Below the pieces are notes generated by a model that was given only the letters and a program-made list of their open reading frames with translations, made no database searches and had not been told where the DNA came from. A program made the translations under genes and the position numbers. Below, piece by piece: positions 17,528-26,321 of a stretch of 64,000 nucleotides of DNA (its first letter is position 1; every line of letters starts with the position of its first letter). Source of the DNA: Spirochaetaceae bacterium (lineage in GTDB: Bacteria; Spirochaetota; Spirochaetia; DSM-27196; PWMO01); the NCBI GenBank assembly GCA_007693325.1, contig REDW01000077.1, forward strand, positions 32,389-96,388, read 5' to 3'.

Positions 17528-18238
17528 TCAGCCGCCGAGTTCCCAGTAAATCCAGCGCATTTCGGAGGGCTGCGCGGAGGTACGCAGCAGAAAGCGGCCG
17601 TCGCGCCCACGCTCGTAGATCAGCGTCATCAGCACGGCATTCCAGCCGCTCTTCAAGCGCAGGTCTACCTCGCCGCTAACCCCCGGTGCACTGCCGCGCC
17701 CGGAGATAGTCACGTCCCGGTCGGCGTAGAGCCAGCTCAGCCGCATGGTTGATGAGGCTCCCTCGTGCCAACGCTGCACAAAACCGGCCGAAAGGTCCCC
17801 GGCGCTACGTACTTCCAACCGCACAAAGCGCTGAATCAGGGCACCATCGTTGGAAACCACGGGGGTCAGCGGGATCGGACCGAAGAATGACTCGGAGAAC
17901 ATTGCACGTACTTCCGAAGCGTAATCTCCAACCGGGAGCAGGATTTCGGTTGCCGGCGACGGCACCTGAATGTCCAGCTGCCCCGACTCAGCACTGCCCC
18001 TGCTCAGGATATGGGAGTCCCCGGCAGCGTCGGTCAGGTTGATCTCCAGCCGGTGGCCCGCATCGTTGGTCCAGCGCTGCAAACCGTTGCCTGACAGGTC
18101 CTGCTGCATCACCGGCCCGCTCAGGCGCAGCTGGTCTCCCAGCCTGGCCTCAGCGGCAGGCGGGGCCGTCTGCCCGTGTCCCACTCCGGCTATCAACAAC
18201 AGTAGCGTGAGTAACAGCGAACTACGTGCAAGAGCCAT
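17528..18238 (-). CDS. exported protein of unknown function
   Basis: 236 aa. Start ATG at 18238 has GGGAGG upstream and gives a clear signal peptide (ALARSSLLLTLLLLIAGVGHGQ). The mature protein is rich in short beta strands with repeated patterns such as RWTNDAGHRLEINLTDAAGD and RWHEGASSTMRLSW, which may be two similar beta-sandwich modules. No family is recognised. It has its own promoter embedded in the 3' end of mltF, so expression is separate. It is probably periplasmic. Confidence 0.7.
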   Translation of the reverse strand: MALARSSLLLTLLLLIAGVGHGQTAPPAAEARLGDQLRLSGPVMQQDLSGNGLQRWTNDAGHRLEINLTDAAGDSHILSRGSAESGQLDIQVPSPATEILLPVGDYASEVRAMFSESFFGPIPLTPVVSNDGALIQRFVRLEVRSAGDLSAGFVQRWHEGASSTMRLSWLYADRDVTISGRGSAPGVSGEVDLRLKSGWNAVLMTLIYERGRDGRFLLRTSAQPSEMRWIYWELGG

Positions 18239-18254
18239 GACGGCCTCCCGTTGC

Positions 18255-18283
18255 AGTATACACCAGGGTGGCTCATTCGGCAA
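18255..18283 (-). promoter_or_regulatory. promoter of the exported-protein gene
   Basis: On the minus strand: TTGCCG, 17 bases, TATACT. It overlaps the last codons of mltF. Confidence 0.6.
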
Positions 18284-19679
18284 AACGGCGGTAGTGCTCG
18301 GTGAGTTCCAGAACCTTTTCAACAAATTCGACCGGTTCGCGGCCACGCGCGTATCCGAACTGAACTACTTCCTGGTTGTAGTAGTGCGGATCGGCCTTGG
18401 CAAGCAAGTAGTGATCAACGTTGCCGTACCATTGATCGGGGTTGAGCTCGTGCAGCCGGGCCAGCCGCCGCGCGTCCTCCACGTGGCCCTGGCCGACGTT
18501 GTAGGAGGCCAGAACAAAGCGCAGACGCTGTTCAGGATCAGTGATCCGCTCACCCCAGTAGTTCTGCAACCATCCGATGAACGCCACCGCGGCGCGCAGG
18601 TTCTCGTGCGGATCGTAAAGGTTACGGGCGCCAAAATGGCGCGCGGTTGCCGGCATCAGCTGCATCAGTCCGGTAGCCCCCATCCACGAGCGCGCCCGCG
18701 GATTGAAGCGTGACTCCTGGTACGCCAGCGCTGCCAGCATGCGCCAGTCCCATTCGATCTTCTCGGCGTAGCGCTGGAAGAGCTCGTCCCAGGGGGAGAT
18801 GCTGCCGCCGTTAATCGGAAAGAGGTCGCTCTCCACCCGCGCCCGATACGCCCGATGATCCTGGAAATATTTGCGGTGGATCACAAAGAAGTCCGACTCG
18901 CCCTGCGCTTCAGCCAGCCACTGGTTGACGGCCTGCAGCAGTTCGGGAGTATCCGGGCGCACCGCCCACGAGATCTGCTGTTCCAGCCCTACGGCAGTGT
19001 TGACATCAATGTTACTGTAGTAGCCGCCGATCAAACGCGCGATCTCTTCATCGGCCACGGTATAGTCTATCGATCCGTCGGCTACCCTGGCAATCAATTC
19101 TTCGGTCGGCAGATCTGCTTCAGCCTCGACAATTGCGATCCGGCCGCCAATCTCGCGTTCAAGATTGCGCAGCCGCGACGCGTAGGCGGCTCCCTTGCGC
19201 ACGTTAACTTGAGCGCCGTCGAGCTCTACCGGGTTGCGCACCAGCCGCTCTTCGAGCTCGCGCCGCTGCAGCGTGCGCCAGTCATCCGGTTTACGTTGCA
19301 CCAGCACCTGGCGCGTGAAATAGAGCGGCCGGCTGAACTCAACCAGTTCACGGCGTTCGCTGTTGACCGTCAGGCGGTAGGCGATCAGGTCCCCCTCACC
19401 GCTGTTGAGCAGCTCGATCATGTGATCGATGTCTTCAGCGATCACCAGATCAACCGGCAGATCGAGAAACCGGCCAAACCGCTGAATCAACTCGTACTCG
19501 TAGCCCATCGGCTGTCCGCGATAGATGAAGTAGCTTATCGGTCCGAAACTGGTAATCACGCGCAGGCGGCCACGTTCGCGGATCTGCTCCAGATCCACCG
19601 CCGGCTCGGGCCGCGCTGGGCGCAGAAAGCACGAGGAGAGCGTTATCAGTGCCAGTAGAACAAGAATGATCCGTTTCAT
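18273..19679 (-). CDS. mltF: membrane-bound lytic murein transglycosylase MltF
   Basis: 468 aa lipoprotein; the signal ends at lipobox LSSC (residue 17). Residues about 35-260 form a solute-binding-like domain (RLRVITSFGPISYFIYRGQPMGYEYELI) and residues 280-450 a lysozyme-like SLT domain with the catalytic glutamate in LAALAYQESRFNPRA and the ATGLMQLMP.TARHFG motif. MltF cleaves glycan strands to anhydromuropeptides during wall growth and recycling. Domain order and length match the E. coli protein. Confidence 0.93.
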   Translation of the reverse strand: MKRIILVLLALITLSSCFLRPARPEPAVDLEQIRERGRLRVITSFGPISYFIYRGQPMGYEYELIQRFGRFLDLPVDLVIAEDIDHMIELLNSGEGDLIAYRLTVNSERRELVEFSRPLYFTRQVLVQRKPDDWRTLQRRELEERLVRNPVELDGAQVNVRKGAAYASRLRNLEREIGGRIAIVEAEADLPTEELIARVADGSIDYTVADEEIARLIGGYYSNIDVNTAVGLEQQISWAVRPDTPELLQAVNQWLAEAQGESDFFVIHRKYFQDHRAYRARVESDLFPINGGSISPWDELFQRYAEKIEWDWRMLAALAYQESRFNPRARSWMGATGLMQLMPATARHFGARNLYDPHENLRAAVAFIGWLQNYWGERITDPEQRLRFVLASYNVGQGHVEDARRLARLHELNPDQWYGNVDHYLLAKADPHYYNQEVVQFGYARGREPVEFVEKVLELTEHYRRFAE

Positions 19680-19734
19680 AGCAGAACTTTTTCGAATACC
19701 GCGTCAGGCCCAGAAGAGCTGCATCTTACCGTTT

Positions 19735-19763
19735 AATATACGGAAACCTGCGGATTCGGTCTA
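19735..19763 (-). promoter_or_regulatory. promoter of mltF
   Basis: On the minus strand: TAGACC, 17 bases, TATATT, leaving a leader of about 50 bases. Confidence 0.5.
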
Positions 19764-19843
19764 CTTCGGCCTGCCGCGTCTGTAAGCGGCGGCGTGTTGT
19801 TATGGGCAACATGCGACAGAATGGCGATGGACTTAACAAAAAA

Positions 19844-19873
19844 TTGACAAAATTATCCGGCATGGGCGATAGT
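19844..19873 (+). promoter_or_regulatory. promoter of the ribose-type ABC operon
   Basis: Perfect TTGACA, 18 bases, GATAGT. The leader to the first ATG would be about 127 bases. Confidence 0.55.
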
Positions 19874-19885
19874 AGCGCTGCTATC
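19868..19885 (+). promoter_or_regulatory. inverted repeat over the ABC-operon -10 box, likely operator
   Basis: GATAG-T-AGCGCT-G-CTATC, a palindrome with one mismatched pair. It covers the -10 element and the start site, as expected for repression. Confidence 0.5.
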
Positions 19886-20006
19886 AGCGGCAGGCAAGCC
19901 CAACAAGATCATCGGTTTCACAAAATGTTCCGGCTAACCAGGTTGCCGGGAGGGTGCTACACTTGCAACACAATATTGACCCGTAAGACGGCCAAAGGAG
20001 AGCAGA

Positions 20007-21005
20007 ATGAAGAAAGCTATTGTGATTGTCACAGTGCTTGTGACGTTGGCAGCCTTGATTTCGTGTGGCGGCCCCGCCGAGCCGGCGCAGAACCAGACAG
20101 GGGCGGAAGCGGCCGAAAGCAGGATGGACCAGCTGTACATCCAGGTCTCGGCGTTGAGTAACATAGATTACTTCTACGATCATCAGCTTGGCATGAGACT
20201 GGTAGGTGAGGAACTTGGCGTGCGAACCGAGTACGTTGGCCCGGCGGAATACGACATGAACGCAATGATCTCGGCGTTTGAGCAGGCCATTGCAAGACGG
20301 CCCAACGGTATTGTTGTGGTAGGCTTTGAGCCTTCGCTGGATGCCATTGTAGATAAGGCGATTGAAGAGGGGATCCCGGTGGTCACTGTTGACGCTGACC
20401 TTCCTACGTCAAACCGACTGGCGTTTGTGGGAACCGGTAATTTCAACGCCGGATTCACCGGTGGAAATGCCCTGGCAGATCTGATTGGCGGTAGCGGCAA
20501 GATTGCGCTGCTGACCAAGCCGGGGCAGTCCAACCTGGAGGAACGGATTGCCGGATACCGTGCTGCACTGTCGGAATACCCGGGAATCGAGATCGTCCAG
20601 ATTGCCGACACGCAGAGCGACCCGATTGTAGCCGCGCAGGCTGCCGCAACACTGCTGCAGCGATACCCGGATCTCGCGGCCTTCGGCTGTGTTGAAGCCG
20701 CCGGCGGTTCAGGTGCAGCTACCGCAGTCCGCGAAGCCGGCAAAGTGGGAGAAGTCAAGATAGTTTCCATGGATCGCGGCAACGAGGTGCTGGAGGCTAT
20801 TGAAGAAGGCATCATCTCGGCATCAATTGCGCAGCAGACCGCCCTGATGCCCTACTACGCAACCCAAATCCTGTATAACCTCAACAACTCCAACGTGGCG
20901 ATCTCTTCCGACAACGCCTCAGCCGGCGTGCTGGGTATTCCCGAGATGGTGGATACCGGCGTTATCGTTGTTGACTCGAGCAACTATCAGTATTTCGTAC
21001 GCTGA
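20007..21005 (+). CDS. ribose-type sugar ABC substrate-binding lipoprotein
   Basis: 332 aa. Signal MKKAIVIVTVLVTLAALISC ends at a lipobox cysteine (residue 20). The mature protein is a Peripla_BP_4 (RbsB-like) fold: IDYFYDHQLGMRLVGEELG, GIVVVGFEPSLDAIVDKAIEEGIPVVTVDAD and FVGTGNFNAGFTGGNALADLIGG are standard segments. It captures a sugar or sugar-like ligand outside the inner membrane. AAGGAGAG precedes the ATG. It is the first gene of the operon with ATPase, permease, UroD-like protein, pseudo-kinase and response regulator. The ligand is unknown. Confidence 0.9.
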   Translation: MKKAIVIVTVLVTLAALISCGGPAEPAQNQTGAEAAESRMDQLYIQVSALSNIDYFYDHQLGMRLVGEELGVRTEYVGPAEYDMNAMISAFEQAIARRPNGIVVVGFEPSLDAIVDKAIEEGIPVVTVDADLPTSNRLAFVGTGNFNAGFTGGNALADLIGGSGKIALLTKPGQSNLEERIAGYRAALSEYPGIEIVQIADTQSDPIVAAQAAATLLQRYPDLAAFGCVEAAGGSGAATAVREAGKVGEVKIVSMDRGNEVLEAIEEGIISASIAQQTALMPYYATQILYNLNNSNVAISSDNASAGVLGIPEMVDTGVIVVDSSNYQYFVR

Positions 21006-21035
21006 TCTGACCTGTTCACTGTTACTCTGAAATTC

Positions 21036-21062
21036 CGGCCGCGGCCTGCCAGGCCGCGGCCG
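21036..21062 (+). repeat. GC-rich intercistronic hairpin
   Basis: CGGCCGCGGCCT, loop GCC, AGGCCGCGGCCG: a perfect 12-bp stem. No T-tract follows, so it is more likely an mRNA-stabilising or partial-stop element after the binding-protein gene than a full terminator. Confidence 0.65.
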
Positions 21063-21093
21063 TGCCTTTCCATACCAAGAGCAGAGGAGCCCG

Positions 21094-22623
21094 ATGGCGG
21101 ATTACATCTTAGAAGCGCGTGGGATGGTGAAGACCTTTCCGGGAGTCCGGGCGCTCGATGAAGTGGATCTCCAGCTGAAAACCGGAGAGGTGCACGCACT
21201 GGTAGGCGAAAACGGAGCCGGCAAGAGTACGCTCATGCTGACCCTGGGTGCAATTCACAAACCCGATTCGGGTACAATACTCATCGACGGCCGGCCGGTT
21301 TCGCTTGCTTCACCGCACGATGCCAACGCGCAGGGCATCAGCATCGTTTTCCAGGAGCTCAGCCTGGTTCCTTCGCTCAGCATTGCCGAGAATGTCTTTG
21401 CAAATCGCCAGCCGATAAACCGGTTCGGAATGCTCGACCGCAAGAAGCTGCACCGCGACACAAGCGATATGCTCAAGCTTTTCGAACTTGACTGCCTCGA
21501 TCCGTCAACACTGGTCAAGGATCTCTCGATCTCCAACCAGCAGGTGGTTGAGATTCTGAAAGCAATGTCCGTCAATCCCAAAGTGCTGATCCTGGATGAG
21601 CCCACTTCCTCGCTTACCGAAACCGAGGTTGAGCAGCTCTTTGTGAATATCAAGCGGCTGAAACAGCAACGAGGTATCTCGTTCATCTATATATCGCACC
21701 ACCTCGCAGAGGTTTTCCGTATCGCAGACTCCGTAACGGTGCTGCGCGACGGCAAGAAGGTCTGCGACGCCGAAGTAAAAGACATCGACGAAGATTTCCT
21801 GATCACCAACATGGTGGGAAGAAAGATCGACAATATGTATGGCGTGCGCGCACCGACCGATGCGATTGGAGACGTGCTGTTTGAAGCCAGAAACATAAGT
21901 CGTGGCGACGATTTCAAGAATGTGAGTTTCTCGGTTCACCGCGGCGAGATAGTCGGCCTTTCAGGGCTTGTGGGCGCAGGCAGAACCGAAGTTGGCCGAG
22001 CCATCTTTGGCGCTGAGCCGATTGAATCCGGCGAGCTCTACATGGACGGCAAACCATTATCGATCAGAAAACCGCAGGATGCAATAGCCAGACGAGTTGG
22101 CTATCTCAGTGAAGATCGCAAGTCGCAGGGATTGTTCCTGAACTTCAGTATCAAGGCCAACCTGATCGCCAATCACCTGTCGGACTTCACCGGCAACACG
22201 CCGTTCATCCAGGAATCAAAGGTTAACGAGTTCTCACGCGCGTGCGTCAAGGATTACCGGATTGTTTCGCGCAGTGTTGACCAGGAACTCAAGTTTCTGT
22301 CCGGGGGCAATCAGCAGAAGGTTCTGGTTGGGGCCTGGTTTGGCATCAATCCCAGGCTGCTGATTGTCGATGAACCCACCCGGGGCGTGGATGTGGGCGC
22401 AAAAAGTGAAATATATGCACTACTGCGCAACCTCGCACGCCAGGGTGTGGGAATTATCATGATTTCATCTGACCTGATGGAGATCCTTGGAGTAAGCGAC
22501 CGTATTGTGGTGATGCAGTCGGGTAGAATCGTTGGGCAGATCGATGGAAAAGATGCAACCGAAGAGAAAGTGATCGCTATGGCTGCAGGATCACTATCAG
22601 CAGATGGAGGCTGTGAAGAATGA
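21094..22623 (+). CDS. RbsA/MglA-type sugar ABC transporter ATPase (two nucleotide-binding domains)
   Basis: 509 aa, duplicated. The first half has Walker A GENGAGKST, signature LSISNQQ and Walker B LILDEPTSSL. The second half has the family's degenerate Walker A GLVGAGRTE, signature LSGGNQQK and LLIVDEPTRGVDVG. Such proteins power monosaccharide (CUT2) importers. AGAGGAG is upstream of the ATG. It follows the binding-protein gene after a strong hairpin and overlaps the permease gene by 4 bases, so coupling is likely. Confidence 0.94.
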   Translation: MADYILEARGMVKTFPGVRALDEVDLQLKTGEVHALVGENGAGKSTLMLTLGAIHKPDSGTILIDGRPVSLASPHDANAQGISIVFQELSLVPSLSIAENVFANRQPINRFGMLDRKKLHRDTSDMLKLFELDCLDPSTLVKDLSISNQQVVEILKAMSVNPKVLILDEPTSSLTETEVEQLFVNIKRLKQQRGISFIYISHHLAEVFRIADSVTVLRDGKKVCDAEVKDIDEDFLITNMVGRKIDNMYGVRAPTDAIGDVLFEARNISRGDDFKNVSFSVHRGEIVGLSGLVGAGRTEVGRAIFGAEPIESGELYMDGKPLSIRKPQDAIARRVGYLSEDRKSQGLFLNFSIKANLIANHLSDFTGNTPFIQESKVNEFSRACVKDYRIVSRSVDQELKFLSGGNQQKVLVGAWFGINPRLLIVDEPTRGVDVGAKSEIYALLRNLARQGVGIIMISSDLMEILGVSDRIVVMQSGRIVGQIDGKDATEEKVIAMAAGSLSADGGCEE

Positions 22624-23615
22624 AAGAGTGGATAGCACGCGTAGCGCGGCAGCGGGAGTTCATGATCTTTGTGATTGTGGCCGTTGTTACGGTAGCAATG
22701 ACCTTCTCGTCTCCGCACTTTCTTACTACCGGGAACATCCTGGCGTTGCTGCTGGGACTTTCCATTGAGGCGATTGTAGTAGTGGCAATGACCAACCTGA
22801 TGGTCTCCGGCGGATTTGATATGTCGGTTGGATCGGTGCTGGCGTTCACCAGTGCAACCACTGCCACCTTCCTGCGCATGGGCATGCCGGTTGTTTTTGC
22901 GGTTCTTATCGGCTTGAGCTTTGGAGCGATAATCGGATTGATCAACGGTTTCTTTGTAGCAAAAGTTGGCCTCAATCCGTTTGTTACCACGCTTTCCGGA
23001 CTGAGCCTGTACCGCGGTCTGACCCTGATTATCACCGGCGGACAGAACCTTGCCGGGCTGCCACGCAGCTTCCGCGCCATCGGCCAGCCGCGCTTCTTCG
23101 GGGTACAGACTCCGATCATCATAGCGCTGGTGTTGATTATACTGGGGGATCTGTTGCTGCGAAACTCGCGGTTCTTTCGCCAGTTCTACTATATCGGGGG
23201 TAACGAAAAGGCGGCGCGGCTCTCCGGCATCCGCGTTGACCGGCTGAAGATGCTCTCCTACGTGCTGACAGGATTTTTTGCTGCTGTTGCCGGAGTTGTG
23301 ATGACCTCGCGCCTGGGCGCGGCATCGGTCACCGCAGGTACGGGAATGGAGCTGCGGGTCATTACTGCGGTAATTATCGGCGGCGCCAGCCTGCAGGGAG
23401 GCGAAGGGTCAGTGCTGGGTTCTTTTCTCGGGATTCTGCTGATGGGGCTGATTCTCAACGCGCTGAATCTGCTGGGCGTGAGCGTCTACTGGCAGACCTT
23501 TGTAGTTGGGGCAACGCTACTGACCGCCGTAGTCATCGACCGCCTGGGCAAACTCAAGAACGAGGGTCAGCTGGTCCTGCCACGGTTTCGGTTTGCAAGA
23601 AAGACAACGGAATAA
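22620..23615 (+). CDS. RbsC-type sugar ABC transporter permease
   Basis: 331 aa with 8-10 hydrophobic helices. The family segment GLINGFFVAKVGLNPFVTTLSGLSLYRGL and the C-terminal IGGASLQGGEGSVLGSFLGILLMGL are typical of BPD_transp_2 permeases, as is the YYIGGNEKAARLSGI loop. It forms the membrane channel for the ligand of the upstream binding protein. ATGA overlap with the ATPase gene and a 2-base gap to the next gene show tight operon structure. Confidence 0.93.
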   Translation: MKEWIARVARQREFMIFVIVAVVTVAMTFSSPHFLTTGNILALLLGLSIEAIVVVAMTNLMVSGGFDMSVGSVLAFTSATTATFLRMGMPVVFAVLIGLSFGAIIGLINGFFVAKVGLNPFVTTLSGLSLYRGLTLIITGGQNLAGLPRSFRAIGQPRFFGVQTPIIIALVLIILGDLLLRNSRFFRQFYYIGGNEKAARLSGIRVDRLKMLSYVLTGFFAAVAGVVMTSRLGAASVTAGTGMELRVITAVIIGGASLQGGEGSVLGSFLGILLMGLILNALNLLGVSVYWQTFVVGATLLTAVVIDRLGKLKNEGQLVLPRFRFARKTTE

Positions 23616-23617
23616 GG

Positions 23618-24796
23618 ATGGAACGGATGGAAATGACCAGTTTTGAACGAGTGAAGGCTGCCCTGGAACATCGTGAACCGGATCGGGTGCCATTTGATCT
23701 CGGCGGCAGCGTCCTGACCGGCATGAACCGCCATTGCTACGCCAAACTGCGCAATTACCTGGGACTGTCCGAACGCGAGATCCGGATCCAGGACGCCATG
23801 CAGCAGCTGGCGTGGATCGACGACGATGTGGCTGCGTATCTGAAGACCGACGTAGGCTGTGTTGACCCTCAGCCGCCTTCCAGCCCCGGACTCGCCAGGC
23901 CGCCGGAAATCGACGGCGACTACTACAGCATGACCGACGAGTGGGGCATCGAGTGGAAGATGCCCGCCAGCGGCGGGCACTACTTTGACATGGCTGACCA
24001 GCCGCTGAAAGCCGCTGTGACGCCGGCGGACCTTGAGGCCTTCCCTTGGCCCGACCCGTCTGACCCTGCCCGCTACGTCGCACTCAAGCAATCTGCGGAC
24101 CGCTACGTTTACGACCAGAAGAAGGCCTACATCCTGGGCCGCCAGTACGCCGGCATCTGGGAGACCGCCCTGTGGATGTCCGGATTCGAGAAGTTTTTCA
24201 TGGACATGCTGACCAACGAATCCTACGCTCACGCTCTGATGAACAAAATTACCGAGCTGAAGATGGAGTACTGGGGCAACGCGCTGGATGCCGTTGGAGA
24301 CAACGTACTGATAATGTCCGAGGCCGACGACCTGGCCACTCAGAGCAGCCTGCTCTGCTCGGTTGACCTTTACAAGAAGATGGTCCACCCCTATCATAAG
24401 CGTCTGTTCGACTATGTGAAGAAGAAAGCCGCAGCCAAGGTATACATCTTCTACCATAGCTGCGGCGCGGTGAAGCCGCTGATTCCGTATCTAATCGAAG
24501 AGGGGGTCGACATTCTGAACCCGGTTCAGGTCAACGCCGATGGCATGGACACCAGCGAGCTGAAACGGGAGTTCGGCAAGGAAATCACGTTCTGGGGTGG
24601 CGGGATCGACACACAGCAGATCCTGCCGTTTGGGACTCCGCAACAGGTGCGTGACGAGGTCAAGCGGCGGATTGACGACCTGGCCCCCGGCGGAGGCTTT
24701 GTGTTTGCGTCGGTTCATAACGTGCAGAGCGACGTACCACCGGAGAACTTCATGGCGATGTGGGAGACCCTGCGGGAGCACGGTGTCTATCGTTGA
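23618..24796 (+). CDS. UroD-superfamily protein (MtaA/CmuA-like methyltransferase family)
   Basis: 392 aa. It carries the uroporphyrinogen-decarboxylase superfamily barrel: ERVKAALEHREPDRVPFDLGG at the N-terminus, and YHSCGAVKPLIPYLIEEGVDILNPVQ with an H-x-C pair in the C-terminal half, as in MtaA-type methyltransferases that bind zinc. The haem-pathway arginine-rich N-terminus of true HemE (PVWxMRQAGR) is missing, so it is not HemE. Its place inside a sugar ABC operon suggests demethylation or another modification of the imported compound. The true reaction is unknown. Confidence 0.8.
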   Translation: MERMEMTSFERVKAALEHREPDRVPFDLGGSVLTGMNRHCYAKLRNYLGLSEREIRIQDAMQQLAWIDDDVAAYLKTDVGCVDPQPPSSPGLARPPEIDGDYYSMTDEWGIEWKMPASGGHYFDMADQPLKAAVTPADLEAFPWPDPSDPARYVALKQSADRYVYDQKKAYILGRQYAGIWETALWMSGFEKFFMDMLTNESYAHALMNKITELKMEYWGNALDAVGDNVLIMSEADDLATQSSLLCSVDLYKKMVHPYHKRLFDYVKKKAAAKVYIFYHSCGAVKPLIPYLIEEGVDILNPVQVNADGMDTSELKREFGKEITFWGGGIDTQQILPFGTPQQVRDEVKRRIDDLAPGGGFVFASVHNVQSDVPPENFMAMWETLREHGVYR

Positions 24797-24797
24797 A

Positions 24798-25235
24798 ATG
24801 ACCGAGCAGCGGAAGAACGAGTTCTTGAGCCTGAGTCTCGCCCACGCCGGTGAGCTGGCGTACGCCGAAGAGGCGGCCGGATCGTACGAGCTGCTCGGAC
24901 ACTTGAACCGCTTCTTCCGCTACGTTACCCATCAAGCCGACAGGGTAATCCTCAAGGATGAAATCCGCGCCTGCCAGGCCTACGTTTCGATCCAGCAGAT
25001 CAGTAGCCCCTTCTCCCTCACGGTTGATTTTGAGCCCACAGACGAAACCGAAGAGGCTCTGGTCTCGCGCTTTGCGGTCATAGACGTGCTGGATGAGTAC
25101 ATTGAAAGCAGCTCGGGCATGCAGCCTGCCGGTTTGGCGCTGACACTGAGGCTCAGGCGAGAGGGCCCAACGGTGCAGTGCGAGCTGTATGCGCAGGGCA
25201 AGGCCACTCCCGAGACGGTCCGGGCGCTTGCCTGA
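24798..25235 (+). CDS. small pseudo-histidine-kinase (degenerate His_kinase/PF06580 module)
   Basis: 145 aa, soluble. It aligns end to end with residues of the YesM-type kinase encoded at 26299-27795. NPHFLFN of the kinase becomes KNEFLSL, so the phospho-acceptor His is Glu8. RYNLKRGKEIVTLREELDT corresponds to RYVTHQADRVILKDEIRAC, and YLQIQQ to YVSIQQ. The N-box FVENAVVHG is replaced by VIDVLDEYIE and there is no G-box, so neither ATP binding nor phosphorylation is expected. It starts one base after the UroD-like stop; GTG at 24783 with GGAG upstream is an alternative start. It precedes the response regulator gene by 18 bases. Confidence 0.7.
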   Translation: MTEQRKNEFLSLSLAHAGELAYAEEAAGSYELLGHLNRFFRYVTHQADRVILKDEIRACQAYVSIQQISSPFSLTVDFEPTDETEEALVSRFAVIDVLDEYIESSSGMQPAGLALTLRLRREGPTVQCELYAQGKATPETVRALA

Positions 25236-25253
25236 AGCCGGTAGAGAGAAGCG

Positions 25254-26321
25254 ATGTATTCACTGCTGATTGTCGATGACGAAGACCTCGCGCGTTATGC
25301 CTTGCGCAAGATGATCTCAAGACTGCCGGTATCGATAGAGGTGTGTGCAGAGGCAGAAAACGCCGCATCAGCCAGGGAGATAGCTGCCAGACTGAAACCT
25401 GACATTGTCATCATGGACATCAACATGCCGGGAATCAACGGCCTGGAAGCCGCACGACAGATCCAGGAGGCGAATCCAGACGGGCACATTCTGGTGGTGA
25501 GTGCGCACGACAGTTTTGCTTTTGCACAGAGGGCTGTCCAACTGCAGTTGGACGGCTACCTGCTGAAGCCGGTGCGGGAATCGGATTTTGCCGAAGAGAT
25601 TGCGCGCATTACCGGCAGGATCGAGGCCGGCCGCTGTACCGCACCGGCACCGGATAGCGGCGAGGGCAATAGCGTGCCCTATCCGCACGACGCCGAAACG
25701 CGCTTCCTTTCTCTGCTTGGCCGCGAGGACGAAACCACAGTAACACAGAGTGAGATCGAATCCGTAGTTTCGCAGTTCCTGCGCGGTAATCCCAGCCTGA
25801 CCACGATGCGCCGACATGTGATCGAGTTTAGCGTTGTTCTGCAGCGCGAGTTGACCAAACTGCCACACGGGCGCGTACCGGCCATCAAAGGAGACTTCTT
25901 TGAGCAGCTCAGCGGATGTACCACCTCTGCACAAATCACTGCCCTGCTTTCGTCCTCGCTGAGCGATATAGCCAAAGATTTCGAATCACGGGACCAACAG
26001 TCGCTGTTGCACAAGGTCAGCGGATATCTGGATTCGCACTCGCTGCACGAGGTTTCCCTGGAACGGGTGGCCGATCACCTGGGGATGACCCCGCAATATC
26101 TGAGTCGGGTATTCAAAGAGCGCTACGGAAAGAAGTTTCTGGAGTTTGCCACCGAGCGGCGGATTGAACGGGCCAAAGAGCTGCTGCTGGCCGGCGAGTG
26201 CAGCGTGGCCGAAGCCGGCCGGATGGTGGGCTACGGCGATCCCCACTACTTCTCACGGTTATTCCGCCAGACAACGGGCTTCTCGCCGAGGGCCTACGTC
26301 AGATCGAAGTCTCTGGACTGA
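25254..26321 (+). CDS. YesN-type response regulator with AraC DNA-binding domain
   Basis: 355 aa. The receiver domain (residues 1-120) has the acidic pair DDED near position 10, phospho-acceptor Asp in IVIMDINMPGINGLE and the conserved lysine in YLLKPVRESD. The C-terminal 100 residues are two AraC-type helix-turn-helix units (VADHLGMTPQYLSRVFKERYGKKF and AEAGRMVGYGDPHYFSRLFR). The middle is a linker of unknown fold. It likely controls the ABC operon in answer to the convergent YesM kinase. Its last 23 bases overlap the kinase gene end. Confidence 0.92.
   Translation: MYSLLIVDDEDLARYALRKMISRLPVSIEVCAEAENAASAREIAARLKPDIVIMDINMPGINGLEAARQIQEANPDGHILVVSAHDSFAFAQRAVQLQLDGYLLKPVRESDFAEEIARITGRIEAGRCTAPAPDSGEGNSVPYPHDAETRFLSLLGREDETTVTQSEIESVVSQFLRGNPSLTTMRRHVIEFSVVLQRELTKLPHGRVPAIKGDFFEQLSGCTTSAQITALLSSSLSDIAKDFESRDQQSLLHKVSGYLDSHSLHEVSLERVADHLGMTPQYLSRVFKERYGKKFLEFATERRIERAKELLLAGECSVAEAGRMVGYGDPHYFSRLFRQTTGFSPRAYVRSKSLD

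Larger units (their letters stand above)
19680..20006. other. 327-bp intergenic region between mltF and the ABC operon
   Basis: It holds two divergent promoters (listed separately), an inverted repeat over the ABC-operon -10 box, a second extended -10-like TGCTACACT at 19955-19963 with no good -35, and an imperfect palindrome TGTTGTTATGGGCAACA at about 19795-19811. No coding frame or RNA gene is supported. Confidence 0.6.

Noticed and set aside
18855..19658. 267-codon open frame on the plus strand
   Set aside because: Antisense to mltF.
23567..24457. 296-codon open frame on the minus strand
   Set aside because: Antisense to the UroD-like gene; no ribosome-binding site and no recognisable domain.
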